From: Gammaproteobacteria bacterium
Lineage (GTDB): Bacteria > Pseudomonadota > Gammaproteobacteria > Pseudomonadales > Halieaceae
Length of the DNA stretch: 40,650 nt
Direction of reading: 5' to 3'
Assembly: GCA_030427485.1 (NCBI GenBank)
Contig: JAUICG010000041.1
Location: forward strand, 1-40,650
How positions within the stretch are numbered: position 1 is the stretch's first letter; each line of letters opens with the position of its first letter. Below the pieces are notes generated by a model. The model was not told the DNA's origin, did no database searches, and worked only from the letters and a program-made list of their open reading frames with translations. Below, piece by piece: positions 1 through 8,702 of the stretch. The position numbers and the translations under genes were made by a program.

Positions 1-1967
1 TGCACGATCGGGACTACCTCGTGCCGGAACTGAAAGGCCTGGGCGAGGAGGATCTGCAGGCTATACGGGATGTCGCGCTCAACGATGATGATCTCACCGA
101 CAGCATGCTGTCTCCCGAAGGGGATATGGCCCTGGCGGTGATCAAGTACAAGGCGAACCCCGATGACCAGGAGACACGGCGCAGTGTCGCCCGCTCCGTG
201 GTCGCGCTGCGCGATTCGCTGCGCGAGACCTACCCGGATATCACCATCTATATTCTCGGCCGCGCGCTGTTCGAACTGGACAGTTATACCGCCCAGGTGA
301 AGGACACGCGTTTCCTGTTTCCTTTCGTGATCGTGGTGACCGTTGGCCTGTTGTGGTTCTGCCTGGGGTCGCTGCTGTTTACGCTGTGCGTGTTCGCGGT
401 GTCGTTCCTGGCGGTCGGCATGACGGTCGGCACCTACGGCTGGCTGCGGATACCGTTCAACCAGATATCGAACATGGGCCCGCTGGTGGTGTTCATGATC
501 GCGATGGCCGACAGTATCCACCTGGTGTCGGTATACCTGCAGGGCCTGCACAAAAAACTCGGTCGCGAGGAGGCGCTCAGGCAAAGCCTGCGGGTGAATG
601 TGCAGCCGATTACCCTCGCGACCATTACCACCGCGATGGGTTTCCTGAGCCTGAACTACTGCTCCTCGCCGGGCATTTACGGTTTCGGCAATGTGGTGGC
701 GATCGGTGTCTGCTTTGCGTATGTGGTGACGCTGACCCTGTTGCCGGCGCTGCTCCTGCTGGTACCGGTCAAGCGGATACCGCGGCCACTCGGCGTGCGC
801 GGCTTCATCGCCGCGGTAGGCCGCCTGGTGGCGGCGCGCGGTACCGCCCTGTTCTGGGGCGGCGTCGTACTGGTGGTCGCCACGCTGGCCCTGTTGCCGC
901 TGAACAGGGTCGATTTCAACCGCTTCAGTTTCATCGACAGGGATTCCGATTTTCACCACGCGTTCAAGGCGCTCTCCGAGAAGATCGGCAACGACCAGAG
1001 CCTGGTCTATAGCATCAGCAGCGGGGAATACTACGGTATCACCCAGGTCGAGTTCCTGCGGAAAGTGGACGAGTTTTCGCGCTGGCTGGAGGCGCAACCG
1101 GAAACCAGTTTCGTCTCGAGCTATACCGATTTCCTGAAGAACCGCAATATGGCGGAGCACGACAATGACAAGGCCTGGGACATACTACCCGACGACACGC
1201 TGCAGATCGTCGATTACCTCGTGACCTACCAGCTGGTACAGGAGATCGAGCCGCACCTGGAACCCCTGTTCAGCCCGGATTACTCCGCGATCCGCCTGGT
1301 CGTCGGCACCTCCGGGTTGTCCAATGTCGAATTGCTGGGCCTCAACGACAAGATCGAGCACTGGCTGGCCGAGAACCTGCCGCCTGAGTACTCGATGATG
1401 CACGGCGACAACAGCATCCTGTTCGCGCGCCTGGACCGCTCCATTTCCCTGCAACTGATGGAGGGTTTCTCCCTCAGTTTCCTGCTCATCACCGCGACCA
1501 TGCTGGTGGGCCTCAGGAGCGTGCGCTACGGCCTGTTGAGCACCCTGCCCAATCTCTTTCCCGCGACCATCGTGTTCGGCTTCTGGGGGCTGTTCGTCGG
1601 CGAGTTGAGCCCCTACATACTGATGCTGTTCTCCATCAGCATCGGCCTGGTCGTCGATGACTCGGTGCATATCCTGAGCAAGTACATCCACGCACGCCGC
1701 GAGGCCGAGTCGCCGCCTGCGGCCGTCCAGTACTCGCTGGACAAGGCGGGATCGGCCATCACCATCACCACGCTGTCACTGGCCACGGGCACGCTGATCC
1801 TGGTGTTCTCCAATACGTTCTACTACCAGAATGTCGCCCTGTTGTTGACGCCGATCGTCCTGGTTGCGCTACTGCTCGACCTGCTGTTCCTGCCCCCGCT
1901 GCTGGTGAAGTTCGATCACTGGTGGGAGGGGAGAAAAGCACTGCCAAAAGGTGCGGTGCAAAGCTGA
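1..1967 (+). CDS. RND/MMPL-family exporter, 5'-truncated by the window edge
   Basis: The reading frame is open from the first bases, so the true start lies upstream; the GTG at 21 is only the first start-like codon visible. About 650 residues remain. Two membrane blocks, each of several hydrophobic helices, flank a soluble domain (about residues 300-480). This fits the second half of loop 1 plus the remainder of an RND/MMPL permease (COG1033-like). Each membrane block carries an acidic helix motif in an equivalent place, MADSIHL in the first and VVDDSVHI in the second, as expected for proton-coupling residues in the RND fold. Family members export lipids, hopanoids or hydrophobic compounds, but the substrate cannot be read here. 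The next gene begins about 55 nt downstream on the same strand, so co-transcription is possible. Confidence 0.88.
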   Translation, partial: HDRDYLVPELKGLGEEDLQAIRDVALNDDDLTDSMLSPEGDMALAVIKYKANPDDQETRRSVARSVVALRDSLRETYPDITIYILGRALFELDSYTAQVKDTRFLFPFVIVVTVGLLWFCLGSLLFTLCVFAVSFLAVGMTVGTYGWLRIPFNQISNMGPLVVFMIAMADSIHLVSVYLQGLHKKLGREEALRQSLRVNVQPITLATITTAMGFLSLNYCSSPGIYGFGNVVAIGVCFAYVVTLTLLPALLLLVPVKRIPRPLGVRGFIAAVGRLVAARGTALFWGGVVLVVATLALLPLNRVDFNRFSFIDRDSDFHHAFKALSEKIGNDQSLVYSISSGEYYGITQVEFLRKVDEFSRWLEAQPETSFVSSYTDFLKNRNMAEHDNDKAWDILPDDTLQIVDYLVTYQLVQEIEPHLEPLFSPDYSAIRLVVGTSGLSNVELLGLNDKIEHWLAENLPPEYSMMHGDNSILFARLDRSISLQLMEGFSLSFLLITATMLVGLRSVRYGLLSTLPNLFPATIVFGFWGLFVGELSPYILMLFSISIGLVVDDSVHILSKYIHARREAESPPAAVQYSLDKAGSAITITTLSLATGTLILVFSNTFYYQNVALLLTPIVLVALLLDLLFLPPLLVKFDHWWEGRKALPKGAVQS

Positions 1968-2024
1968 TGGGTTTATGATGCACGGTGCGGCGAATTCCAT
2001 TCAATCTGCATTCGGGTGAACAGT

Positions 2025-3743
2025 ATGCACGACATGGTGATACGGGGCGGCAAGGTCTACGACGGTACCGGGGCGGACCCGGTGCTGGCCGATGTGGCGA
2101 TCGACGGTGACAGGATTTCCATGGTCGGTGTCGTGGAGGCGCCCGGCCGCGAGGAAATCGACGCCAGCGGGAAAATCGTCACACCGGGTTTCGTCGATAT
2201 TCACACGCATTTCGACGGCCAGGTCACCTGGGATCCCCTGCTGGCGCCGTCCTCCTGTCACGGCGTCACAACCATCGTCACCGGCAACTGCGGTGTCGGT
2301 TTCGCCCCCTGTAAACCCGAGCAGCGGGACTGGTTGATCGGGCTGATGGAAGGCGTCGAGGATATACCGGGCACGGCGCTGCACGAGGGCATACAGTGGG
2401 ACTGGGAGACCTTCCCCGAGTACCTGGACGTGCTGGAGAAAAAGCCGCTGGCGCTGGATGTCGGCACGCAGATACCGCACGGCGCCGTGCGCGCCTACGT
2501 GATGGGCAAGCGCGGCGCGGAACACGCCGCCGCGACCGCGGAAGAAATCGAGCGTATGGCCGACATCGTCGGCACCGCGATCCGCAGCGGTGCACTGGGC
2601 TTCAGCACCTCGCGCACGGAAAAGCACAAGGATTCCAGCGGTGTGCTCACGCCAACTATCACTGCCCATGAGGACGAACTGCTGGCGATCGCGCGCGCCG
2701 TGGGCGCCACCGGCACCGGCGTGTTGCAGGGGATTTCCGATTTCTACAATTTTGATGCGGAGTTCGCGCTGTTCAAGCACATGGCGCAGGCGTCGGGCAG
2801 GCCTATTTCCCTGACCGTGGAGCAGCAGGATGCGCGGCCCGAGTGGTGGACGCAGCTGCTGGACGGCGTCAGCGCAGCGCAGGCGGAGGGCGTGCAGATG
2901 TATGGCCAGGTGCCGCCGCGCGCGACCGGCGTATTGCTGGGCCTCACCGCGACCCTGAACCCGTTTTTGCTCTACGAGGTCTTTCAGGAGATTGCCGCCC
3001 TGCCGCTGGAGGAAAAAGTCGCCGTGATGCGCACGCCGGAGTATCGCGCGCGCCTGCTCGACTCCAACATCATCGAACTGGACCAGCCGTTGCTGAACGA
3101 AATCCTGTACAGCCACGACAAACTGTTCCGCCTGCGCGAGCCGGTGGACTACGAGCCCGAGCCCGGGGATTCATTCGCGCAGCGGGCGGCGGCGCAGGGC
3201 GTGACAGCGCAGGAACTGATCTACGACGCGCTGCTGGAAAAAGACGGTCGCGCGCTGTTGTACCTGCCCTTGTTCAATTACGAAAACGGCAATCTCGACC
3301 ATGTTAAAACCATGCTCGATCACCCCTATACCTTTTCCGGCCTCGGTGATGCCGGCGCTCATTGCGGCGCGTTGTGCGACGCCAGCTTCCCCACGACCCT
3401 GATCCAGCACTGGGGCAGGGACAGGCACCGCGGGCCGAAAATACCGCTGCAGACACTGATCAAAATGCAGACCAGCGATACCGCGAGGCAGCTTGGCCTG
3501 CTGGACCGGGGCGTGCTCAAACCCGGATACAAGGCGGATATCAATATCATCGACTATCGGAAATTGCGCTTGTGTGAGCCGGAAATCGTCTACGACCTGC
3601 CGGCCAACGGCCGGCGCCTGATGCAGAAGGCGGTGGGCTACGAGGCCACGCTGATCGCCGGCAAGGTCGCGTTTCGCAACGGTGAATCGACCGGCCAGTT
3701 GAACGGCAGATTGCTGCGCGGCAGTCAGCCGGCGCCGGTATAG
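2025..3743 (+). CDS. N-acyl-D-amino-acid deacylase / D-aminoacylase-type amidohydrolase
   Basis: The 572-residue protein has the amidohydrolase plan: a short N-terminal beta segment (VIRGGKVYDGTG), the metal-binding HTHFD motif (H60 and H62), the SSCHGVTT and GNCGVGFAPC segments typical of D-aminoacylases, and a late GLGDAGAH segment that carries the catalytic aspartate region. The C-terminal part returns to the beta sandwich (GYKADINIID). The family hydrolyses N-acyl-D-amino acids or related cyclic amides in the cytoplasm. The exact substrate is unknown, and many marine gammaproteobacterial relatives are annotated only as amidohydrolases. The ATG at 2025 is preferred over the GTG at 2016 because the conserved strand starts right after it; neither has a strong ribosome site. 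The gene ends at the REP-like inverted repeat. Confidence 0.88.
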   Translation: MHDMVIRGGKVYDGTGADPVLADVAIDGDRISMVGVVEAPGREEIDASGKIVTPGFVDIHTHFDGQVTWDPLLAPSSCHGVTTIVTGNCGVGFAPCKPEQRDWLIGLMEGVEDIPGTALHEGIQWDWETFPEYLDVLEKKPLALDVGTQIPHGAVRAYVMGKRGAEHAAATAEEIERMADIVGTAIRSGALGFSTSRTEKHKDSSGVLTPTITAHEDELLAIARAVGATGTGVLQGISDFYNFDAEFALFKHMAQASGRPISLTVEQQDARPEWWTQLLDGVSAAQAEGVQMYGQVPPRATGVLLGLTATLNPFLLYEVFQEIAALPLEEKVAVMRTPEYRARLLDSNIIELDQPLLNEILYSHDKLFRLREPVDYEPEPGDSFAQRAAAQGVTAQELIYDALLEKDGRALLYLPLFNYENGNLDHVKTMLDHPYTFSGLGDAGAHCGALCDASFPTTLIQHWGRDRHRGPKIPLQTLIKMQTSDTARQLGLLDRGVLKPGYKADINIIDYRKLRLCEPEIVYDLPANGRRLMQKAVGYEATLIAGKVAFRNGESTGQLNGRLLRGSQPAPV

Positions 3744-3813
3744 CCTGGGAGCCTGTCGGACTTGGGATGATGCTACTGCGGCGGCGCACAGCTAAGTCCG
3801 ACAGGCTCCTAGG
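3744..3813. repeat. REP-like inverted repeat between convergent genes
   Basis: Two 20-nt arms (3744-3763 and 3794-3813) are inverted copies with 19 of 20 positions matching; the shared core is GGAGCCTGTCGGACTT and its complement. The 30-nt centre can form a smaller TGCG/CGCA hairpin. It starts at the end of the amidohydrolase gene and overlaps the stop codon of the convergent SDR gene. It could act as a two-way transcription terminator or be a REP/REPIN-type element. No second full copy was found in this window. Confidence 0.75.
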
Positions 3814-4654
3814 TCGGGTACTCCGCGGATACCGACACCGCCTCCCAGTCCTGCAAACGCGCCTGGATGTCGCCGAGTCGCTCGCGGTAGGACTGCAACA
3901 GTCCCGCACCCAGCACCAGCTGCGCGGGTGGCTCGTCCATCGTCGCCATATCGACAAACACCTGCGCGGCGCGCACCGGGTCGCCAGGCTGTTTACCGTC
4001 GATGGCCGCGATCATGTCGAGGCGACTGCCCACCGCGTCGGCATAGTCCTCGATGCGCGTGCCACTGCGCTGCATCGAACGCCCCGACCAGTCGGTGCGA
4101 AATGCGCCGGGCTGTATCGTCACCACCTGGATACCCAGTGCCGCCACTTCCTTGCCGAGTGCCTCCATCACGCCTTCCAGGGCGTGCTTGGAGGCGCTGT
4201 AGAATCCCGTGCCGGGGTTTGCCATCAGGCCGGCCTGTGAGGAATTGTTGATGATGCGGCCACGGCGGCGCTGGCGGAAGTAGGGCAGTACCAGTCGCGT
4301 CATCGCCAGGGTGGCAAAGAAATTGGTTTCGAACATCTCGCGAAACGCCGCCTCGTCACCCTCCTCGATCGCGGCCACGTAGCCGTAGCCGGCGTTGTTG
4401 ACGAGTATGTCGAGTTGGCCAAAGCGTTCAAGCGTGGCGCGGAAGGCCGCGTCGCGCTGCCCCGCATCGGTAATGTCCAGCGGGATAGCCAGGGCGCGTT
4501 CGGGAAATTGCGCGCAGATATCCGCCACCGCCTCCACCCGTCGGGCGGTCACGGCGACCCGCGCACCCCGGCGCAGTGCGCACAGCGCGATTTCCCGACC
4601 GAAGCCGGTGGAACAGCCGGTAACCAGCCAGACGGTTTCGTCGATCGGCGTCAT
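3809..4654 (-). CDS. SDR-family oxidoreductase
   Basis: Classical short-chain dehydrogenase/reductase of 281 residues. The cofactor motif TGCSTGFG is at residues 12-19, NNAG at 86-89, the catalytic serine at 138 or 139, and YSASK at 152-156 with Y152 and K156 as the catalytic pair. The PGAFRTDW segment after the active site fits the 'classical' group that acts on alcohols or ketones with NAD(P). Its start overlaps the stop of the DUF1214 gene by 4 nt (ATGA), which indicates translational coupling, so the two products probably act together. The last codon lies inside the REP-like repeat. The substrate is unknown; clustering with a sulfotransferase and DUF1214 protein suggests a secondary or lipid-like metabolite. 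Confidence 0.9.
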   Translation of the reverse strand: MTPIDETVWLVTGCSTGFGREIALCALRRGARVAVTARRVEAVADICAQFPERALAIPLDITDAGQRDAAFRATLERFGQLDILVNNAGYGYVAAIEEGDEAAFREMFETNFFATLAMTRLVLPYFRQRRRGRIINNSSQAGLMANPGTGFYSASKHALEGVMEALGKEVAALGIQVVTIQPGAFRTDWSGRSMQRSGTRIEDYADAVGSRLDMIAAIDGKQPGDPVRAAQVFVDMATMDEPPAQLVLGAGLLQSYRERLGDIQARLQDWEAVSVSAEYPT

Positions 4655-5910
4655 GAATCACTCTCCTCGGCGATGCGCCAGGCGTAACTTTCCGCGCGCT
4701 CGGCCAGTTGCTCCGCGCGCTGCTCCGGCGAGAGACGTCTGCAACCCGCCGGCAGCCAACGCCCGAGGTGTTCAAGCGAGGTCACGCGCGACCTGACACC
4801 GAATGTCGGACCCGGTTCGCCGCCGTCGAACTCGGCCCAGCGCAGCGTGAGAATACCCTCCGCCATGCCGGTGGGATCGAGCCAGTTATGTACGCCGGGA
4901 TCGCGCAGCGCCAGCACGAACGTATAGGTGCCGTCGTCGTTGGCGATTGACTGCTGCTTGTTGAGACTGCCGTTGCGACTGACGATCTCGTTGGAGGTGC
5001 CCCAGACATTGGTGATCGGTGCGATAAAATACGCCGCGCCGCCCATGTCCACGTCCAGCACGATCGCGCTGTCGTCAGCGGGCAGCGCGAAGTGCCCCAT
5101 GATGTAGATCTGTCCGCGCAATGCGCCATCGCTCTCGCGGTCGATCACAAAGTCAAACTCGTTGACCGGCCGGTCCAACGCCTGCCGGTTCCAGCGCGTG
5201 GTATTTGTCGCCCACTTGTGCATATAGCGCTTGATGCGATCGAGTTGCTCGCGCTCGCTGAACGGCGGCCGCGCCGGGGCGTCCCCCAGTCGTTCGATGC
5301 TGAGCTCGTTGGCGCGGTCTCGCGCCCAGTCGAAAATCACATCGCGAATGTAGAACTCGTGTGCCTCGGGGCCACTCTGGATATGGTTGCTGCGGCCGTC
5401 GGCGGGCGAACTGTCCACGGTGATCGTAAAATACCCGTCGTCGTCGACGACCAGGTCGTGGCCGGACAGGAGCCCCAGCGTTTGCATGACCGGACTCCAC
5501 AGCGTGAAGTAGTTCTCCACCAGGCGGCGCTCGGCGACACGCCCGCGTATGCAGTAGCGCTCCTCGCCGCTGACGGGGATTACCCGGTAGACGCTGTCCG
5601 GATTATCGATGCCCCAGCGGCTGCCCGGGATGGCATCCTCGCCCAGCGCGTGAGGCAGTCGGGTAATCGTGATTACCCCGGGGTACAGCGGGTCCTGGTT
5701 CAGCGCCCAGACCACGGCGGCAAACATGACCTCGTCAAAACTGGACTCGAAGCAGCCGAGCATGATATCGCCGGGTTTGGCGAGTTCCAGCCAGTACGCC
5801 CGCACCTCCTCCCGGGCAGCCTGTATCTCGGGGTGGCGGTAGTATTGCAGGGCGAGCTTTTCATGCGCGCGCTGCTCGGGTGTATCGATCGGGTTGTGAC
5901 GACGGCTCAC
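4651..5910 (-). CDS. DUF1214 domain-containing protein
   Basis: A 419-residue protein with a GTG start preceded by GGGAGAGG. The C-terminal half has the DUF1214 hallmarks: a beta-rich stretch with DMGGAAYFIAPITNVWGTSN, then NDDGTYTFVLALRDPGVHNWLDPTG and a TLRW segment near the end. The N-terminal half is alpha-helical and charged and carries no signal peptide. The biochemical role of DUF1214 is not established; many members sit next to SDRs, sulfotransferases or steroid and polyketide genes. Here the gene is coupled to the SDR downstream and lies about 150 nt after the sulfotransferase gene on the same strand. Confidence 0.82.
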   Translation of the reverse strand: MSRRHNPIDTPEQRAHEKLALQYYRHPEIQAAREEVRAYWLELAKPGDIMLGCFESSFDEVMFAAVVWALNQDPLYPGVITITRLPHALGEDAIPGSRWGIDNPDSVYRVIPVSGEERYCIRGRVAERRLVENYFTLWSPVMQTLGLLSGHDLVVDDDGYFTITVDSSPADGRSNHIQSGPEAHEFYIRDVIFDWARDRANELSIERLGDAPARPPFSEREQLDRIKRYMHKWATNTTRWNRQALDRPVNEFDFVIDRESDGALRGQIYIMGHFALPADDSAIVLDVDMGGAAYFIAPITNVWGTSNEIVSRNGSLNKQQSIANDDGTYTFVLALRDPGVHNWLDPTGMAEGILTLRWAEFDGGEPGPTFGVRSRVTSLEHLGRWLPAGCRRLSPEQRAEQLAERAESYAWRIAEESDS

Positions 5911-6060
5911 TGCGCCTCTCCCTGTCCCGGTTCTGACGCCGGATGCTTGTTATTGATAAAAACGGGGCACTGGATGAGTCGAAAATACTAAAGGAGGCGT
6001 GCCTGAAATGAAAGCCGCGTTCTCCCCTGGTCGTACCGCGTCGACTCTGGCTGCCGCGCG

Positions 6061-7236
6061 CTACGGGGTGAACATGGCGCGGTAGGTCGCGAAGTCGCGC
6101 TCCAGTCCGTCGCGGCTGAAGCCGAACTGTTCCAGCGTGTAGTGATGCGGGTCGCGGTCCTCGCGTCGATTCGCGGCCAGCCACTGCGTCATCGCCGCGC
6201 GGGTACTGTCATCCAGTGCCAGCCCGAGTTGCCCGTAGATGCGCTGGACAGTCGCCAGGGGCGCGCTCGCGGTATCGGTATACTGCACGTCGATGAACTG
6301 CCCGGCGTGTTGCGCCCGTACGGCAATGGCCCGCTGCAGGCTGCGGGCAAACTTGTCGCACCAGTGCCGGCCGAGCGCATGCGGGTCGACACTGTCGCTG
6401 CCCATCGCGTTCAGCGCATAGTTCATGCTGCACAGGGAGGGAATGGTCTGCAGGGGGTCGCGGTGCGTCTGGATAACCGAGGCGCCGGGGAACACGCCGA
6501 GCAGTATTTCCAGGTGATGCAGATGGTGCGGCGTTTTCAGCAGCCAGCGTTCGGCGCGCAGGCCCTGGCGTTTTTTCTGCCACTGCAGGAACTGCAGCAG
6601 GCGCCGCAGGTAGCGGTAGCCCGGGGTATTGTCGTGCGCCTCCAGCCAGCGCGCGTAGCCGGGAAGGTGGGCGAATGACTCGGGCACGGTGCTGTAGAAA
6701 CTGTGCTCGAGCAGCAGGATTTCTTCGTCCGCGCCGCAGGCCTCGAGCGGATGGATCGCGGCGAGATCGGGGCTGGCGGCCAGCATCTGTCGCACTTCCT
6801 GCTGCGCCAGCCCAATGCGCGCGTCCGCGCTGCTGAAGTCGTAGCCCGGCTGCGGCGCCGGGAAGCGCGTCTCGTACCACAGCGGCGCGTAGAAGCGCTT
6901 GTCGCAGGCCATGAGCCGGTGCAGCAGCGTCGTACCGGTGCGCATCAGGCCGACAATGACGACGGGCGCCGCGATGGCTTCCTCCAGGATTTCCGGGTAC
7001 CGCTGTAGCCAGTGCTCCACCTGCAGGCGATTGGCCAGCAGGTCGACAATGCGGGTGAACTGGCCGAGGCGGCCGATGGGGGAGAGCGCCGCCTCGCTGT
7101 CCAGGGAATGCAGCAGCACCTGCAGCGGCCGGAGGAAGTCATCGTCCCCGAAATCCTGCCCGGGGACTATTTCGCGCGCGGCGCCCAGCACCGCGTCCAG
7201 GGTCAGCGAAACGTCTGGCGCGTCCGGGTCTCGCAC
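6061..7236 (-). CDS. PAPS-dependent sulfotransferase family protein
   Basis: The 391-residue protein contains the 5'-phosphosulfate loop VGLMRTGTTLLHRLM (about residues 94-108) and, further on, THRDPLQTIPSL, which corresponds to the 3'-phosphate binding region. KTPHHLHHLE between them is typical of the Sulfotransfer_3-like bacterial group. Such enzymes move sulfate from PAPS to hydroxyl groups of lipids, sterols or small metabolites. The start is a GTG 12 nt after the gltD stop, so it appears to be read from the gltBD transcript. No clear ribosome site is seen, and a later internal start is possible. Confidence 0.85.
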   Translation of the reverse strand: MRDPDAPDVSLTLDAVLGAAREIVPGQDFGDDDFLRPLQVLLHSLDSEAALSPIGRLGQFTRIVDLLANRLQVEHWLQRYPEILEEAIAAPVVIVGLMRTGTTLLHRLMACDKRFYAPLWYETRFPAPQPGYDFSSADARIGLAQQEVRQMLAASPDLAAIHPLEACGADEEILLLEHSFYSTVPESFAHLPGYARWLEAHDNTPGYRYLRRLLQFLQWQKKRQGLRAERWLLKTPHHLHHLEILLGVFPGASVIQTHRDPLQTIPSLCSMNYALNAMGSDSVDPHALGRHWCDKFARSLQRAIAVRAQHAGQFIDVQYTDTASAPLATVQRIYGQLGLALDDSTRAAMTQWLAANRREDRDPHHYTLEQFGFSRDGLERDFATYRAMFTP

Positions 7237-7248
7237 AGTGCAGTCGCG

Positions 7249-8688
7249 TCAGGGCAGTTCGGTGCTGCCCATCAGGTCGCGGTCGATTTCGCGGGCCGCT
7301 TCGCGTCCCTCGTTGATCGCCCGCACCACGAGGTCCTGGCCGCGACGACAATCCGCCGCGGCATATACCTTCGGTACGCTGGTGCGAAAATCCTGCTTGG
7401 TCGCGCGGAAGTTGCCGCGTTCATCGACGTCCATGCCGAGTGCTTCATTGATGTAGTGCTCCGGCTGCAGGAAGCCCAGTGAGAGCATGATCAGGTCCGC
7501 TTCCCAGGTTTTCTCGCTGCCGGGAATCTCCTTGATGTTCTCGTCGACGTTGACGGTCACCACGCCTGTCAGATTGCCGTCGGCATCCTTGAGGAATTCC
7601 TTGCTCATGATGGAGTACACGCGCGGGTCGTCGCCGTACACGTTTGCCGCTTCGGCATGGGCGTAGTCGACGCGGTAAATGCGCGGCCACAGCGGCCACG
7701 GGTTGTTGTCAGCGCGCTCGGCCGGCGGCTTCGGCAGCAGTTCAAAGTTCACCAGCGATTTGCAGCCGTGGCGCAGCGAGGTGCCGATACAGTCGGCGCC
7801 GGTATCGCCACCACCGATCACGATGACCTTCTTGTCTTTCGCGGAGATGTACGCGCCGTCTTCGAGGCCGGAATCCAGCAGGCTTTTGGTATTGGCCGTC
7901 AGGAATTCCATCGCCATGTGAATGCCCTTGGCGTCGCGCCCGGGAATTGGCAGGTCGCGCGCCAGCGTGGCGCCGGTGGCCAGCAGCACCGCGTCGTTGT
8001 CGGCCACCAGCGTGGCGGGATCGATGTCCCTGCCGACATCGGCATTGACGATGAATTCGACGCCCGCATCGCGCATCAACTGTATGCGCCGCTCGACAAT
8101 GCGCTTGTCCAGTTTCATGTTGGGAATCCCGTACATCAGCAGCCCGCCCAGCCGGTCGGCGCGTTCGTACACGGTGACCTTGTGTCCGGCGGTGTTCAAC
8201 TGCTCAGCCGCCGCCAGGCCGCAGGGGCCGGAGCCGATAACCGCGACGCGCTTGCCGGTACTGTCCGCTGTCGGCCGCGGAGTGACCCAGCCTTCCTCGA
8301 AACCGCGATCAATGATGGCCGCCTCGATATTCTTGATGGTCACCGCCGGGCTGGTGATGCCCAGCACGCAGGCGCCCTCGCAGGGAGCGGGGCAGACGCG
8401 TCCGGTAAATTCCGGAAAGTTGTTGGTGGTATGCAAGCGGTCCAGCGCGTCGCGCCAGCGGCCCTTGTACACCAGGTCATTCCACTCCGGGATGAGGTTG
8501 TACACGGGGCAGCCGTTGTTCGATTGACAGAAGGGTACGCCGCAGTCCATGCAGCGGGCGCCCTGGGTTTTCAGGTGTGATTCGTCGTGCGCCGTGTAAA
8601 TCTCGTCAAAATCGACAAGCCGCACCGCCGGGTCGCGGTAGGGCTCGGTCTTGCGCTCGTACTCTTTGAATCCGGTAGCTTTTCCCAT
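7249..8688 (-). CDS. gltD: Glutamate synthase (NADPH) small subunit
   Basis: The 479-residue beta subunit of glutamate synthase passes electrons from NADPH through FAD and Fe-S centres to GltB. The N-terminal cysteine region (CMDCGVPFC, GCPVYN, then CPAPCEGAC) holds the 4Fe-4S ligands. IGSGPCGLAAAEQL is the FAD dinucleotide fold and VIGGGDTGADCIG the NADPH fold. The ATG at 8688 is chosen over the TTG at 8694 because AGGAAG, which overlaps the gltB stop, lies 10 nt before it. The gene follows gltB with a 14-nt gap, a standard gltBD operon. Confidence 0.96.
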   Translation of the reverse strand: MGKATGFKEYERKTEPYRDPAVRLVDFDEIYTAHDESHLKTQGARCMDCGVPFCQSNNGCPVYNLIPEWNDLVYKGRWRDALDRLHTTNNFPEFTGRVCPAPCEGACVLGITSPAVTIKNIEAAIIDRGFEEGWVTPRPTADSTGKRVAVIGSGPCGLAAAEQLNTAGHKVTVYERADRLGGLLMYGIPNMKLDKRIVERRIQLMRDAGVEFIVNADVGRDIDPATLVADNDAVLLATGATLARDLPIPGRDAKGIHMAMEFLTANTKSLLDSGLEDGAYISAKDKKVIVIGGGDTGADCIGTSLRHGCKSLVNFELLPKPPAERADNNPWPLWPRIYRVDYAHAEAANVYGDDPRVYSIMSKEFLKDADGNLTGVVTVNVDENIKEIPGSEKTWEADLIMLSLGFLQPEHYINEALGMDVDERGNFRATKQDFRTSVPKVYAAADCRRGQDLVVRAINEGREAAREIDRDLMGSTELP

Positions 8689-8702
8689 AATCAATAATCT
8701 TC

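Noticed and set aside
2001..3116. 371-codon frame on the minus strand over the amidohydrolase gene
   Set aside because: Shadow of a clear amidohydrolase; high in H, R and Q and without any domain.
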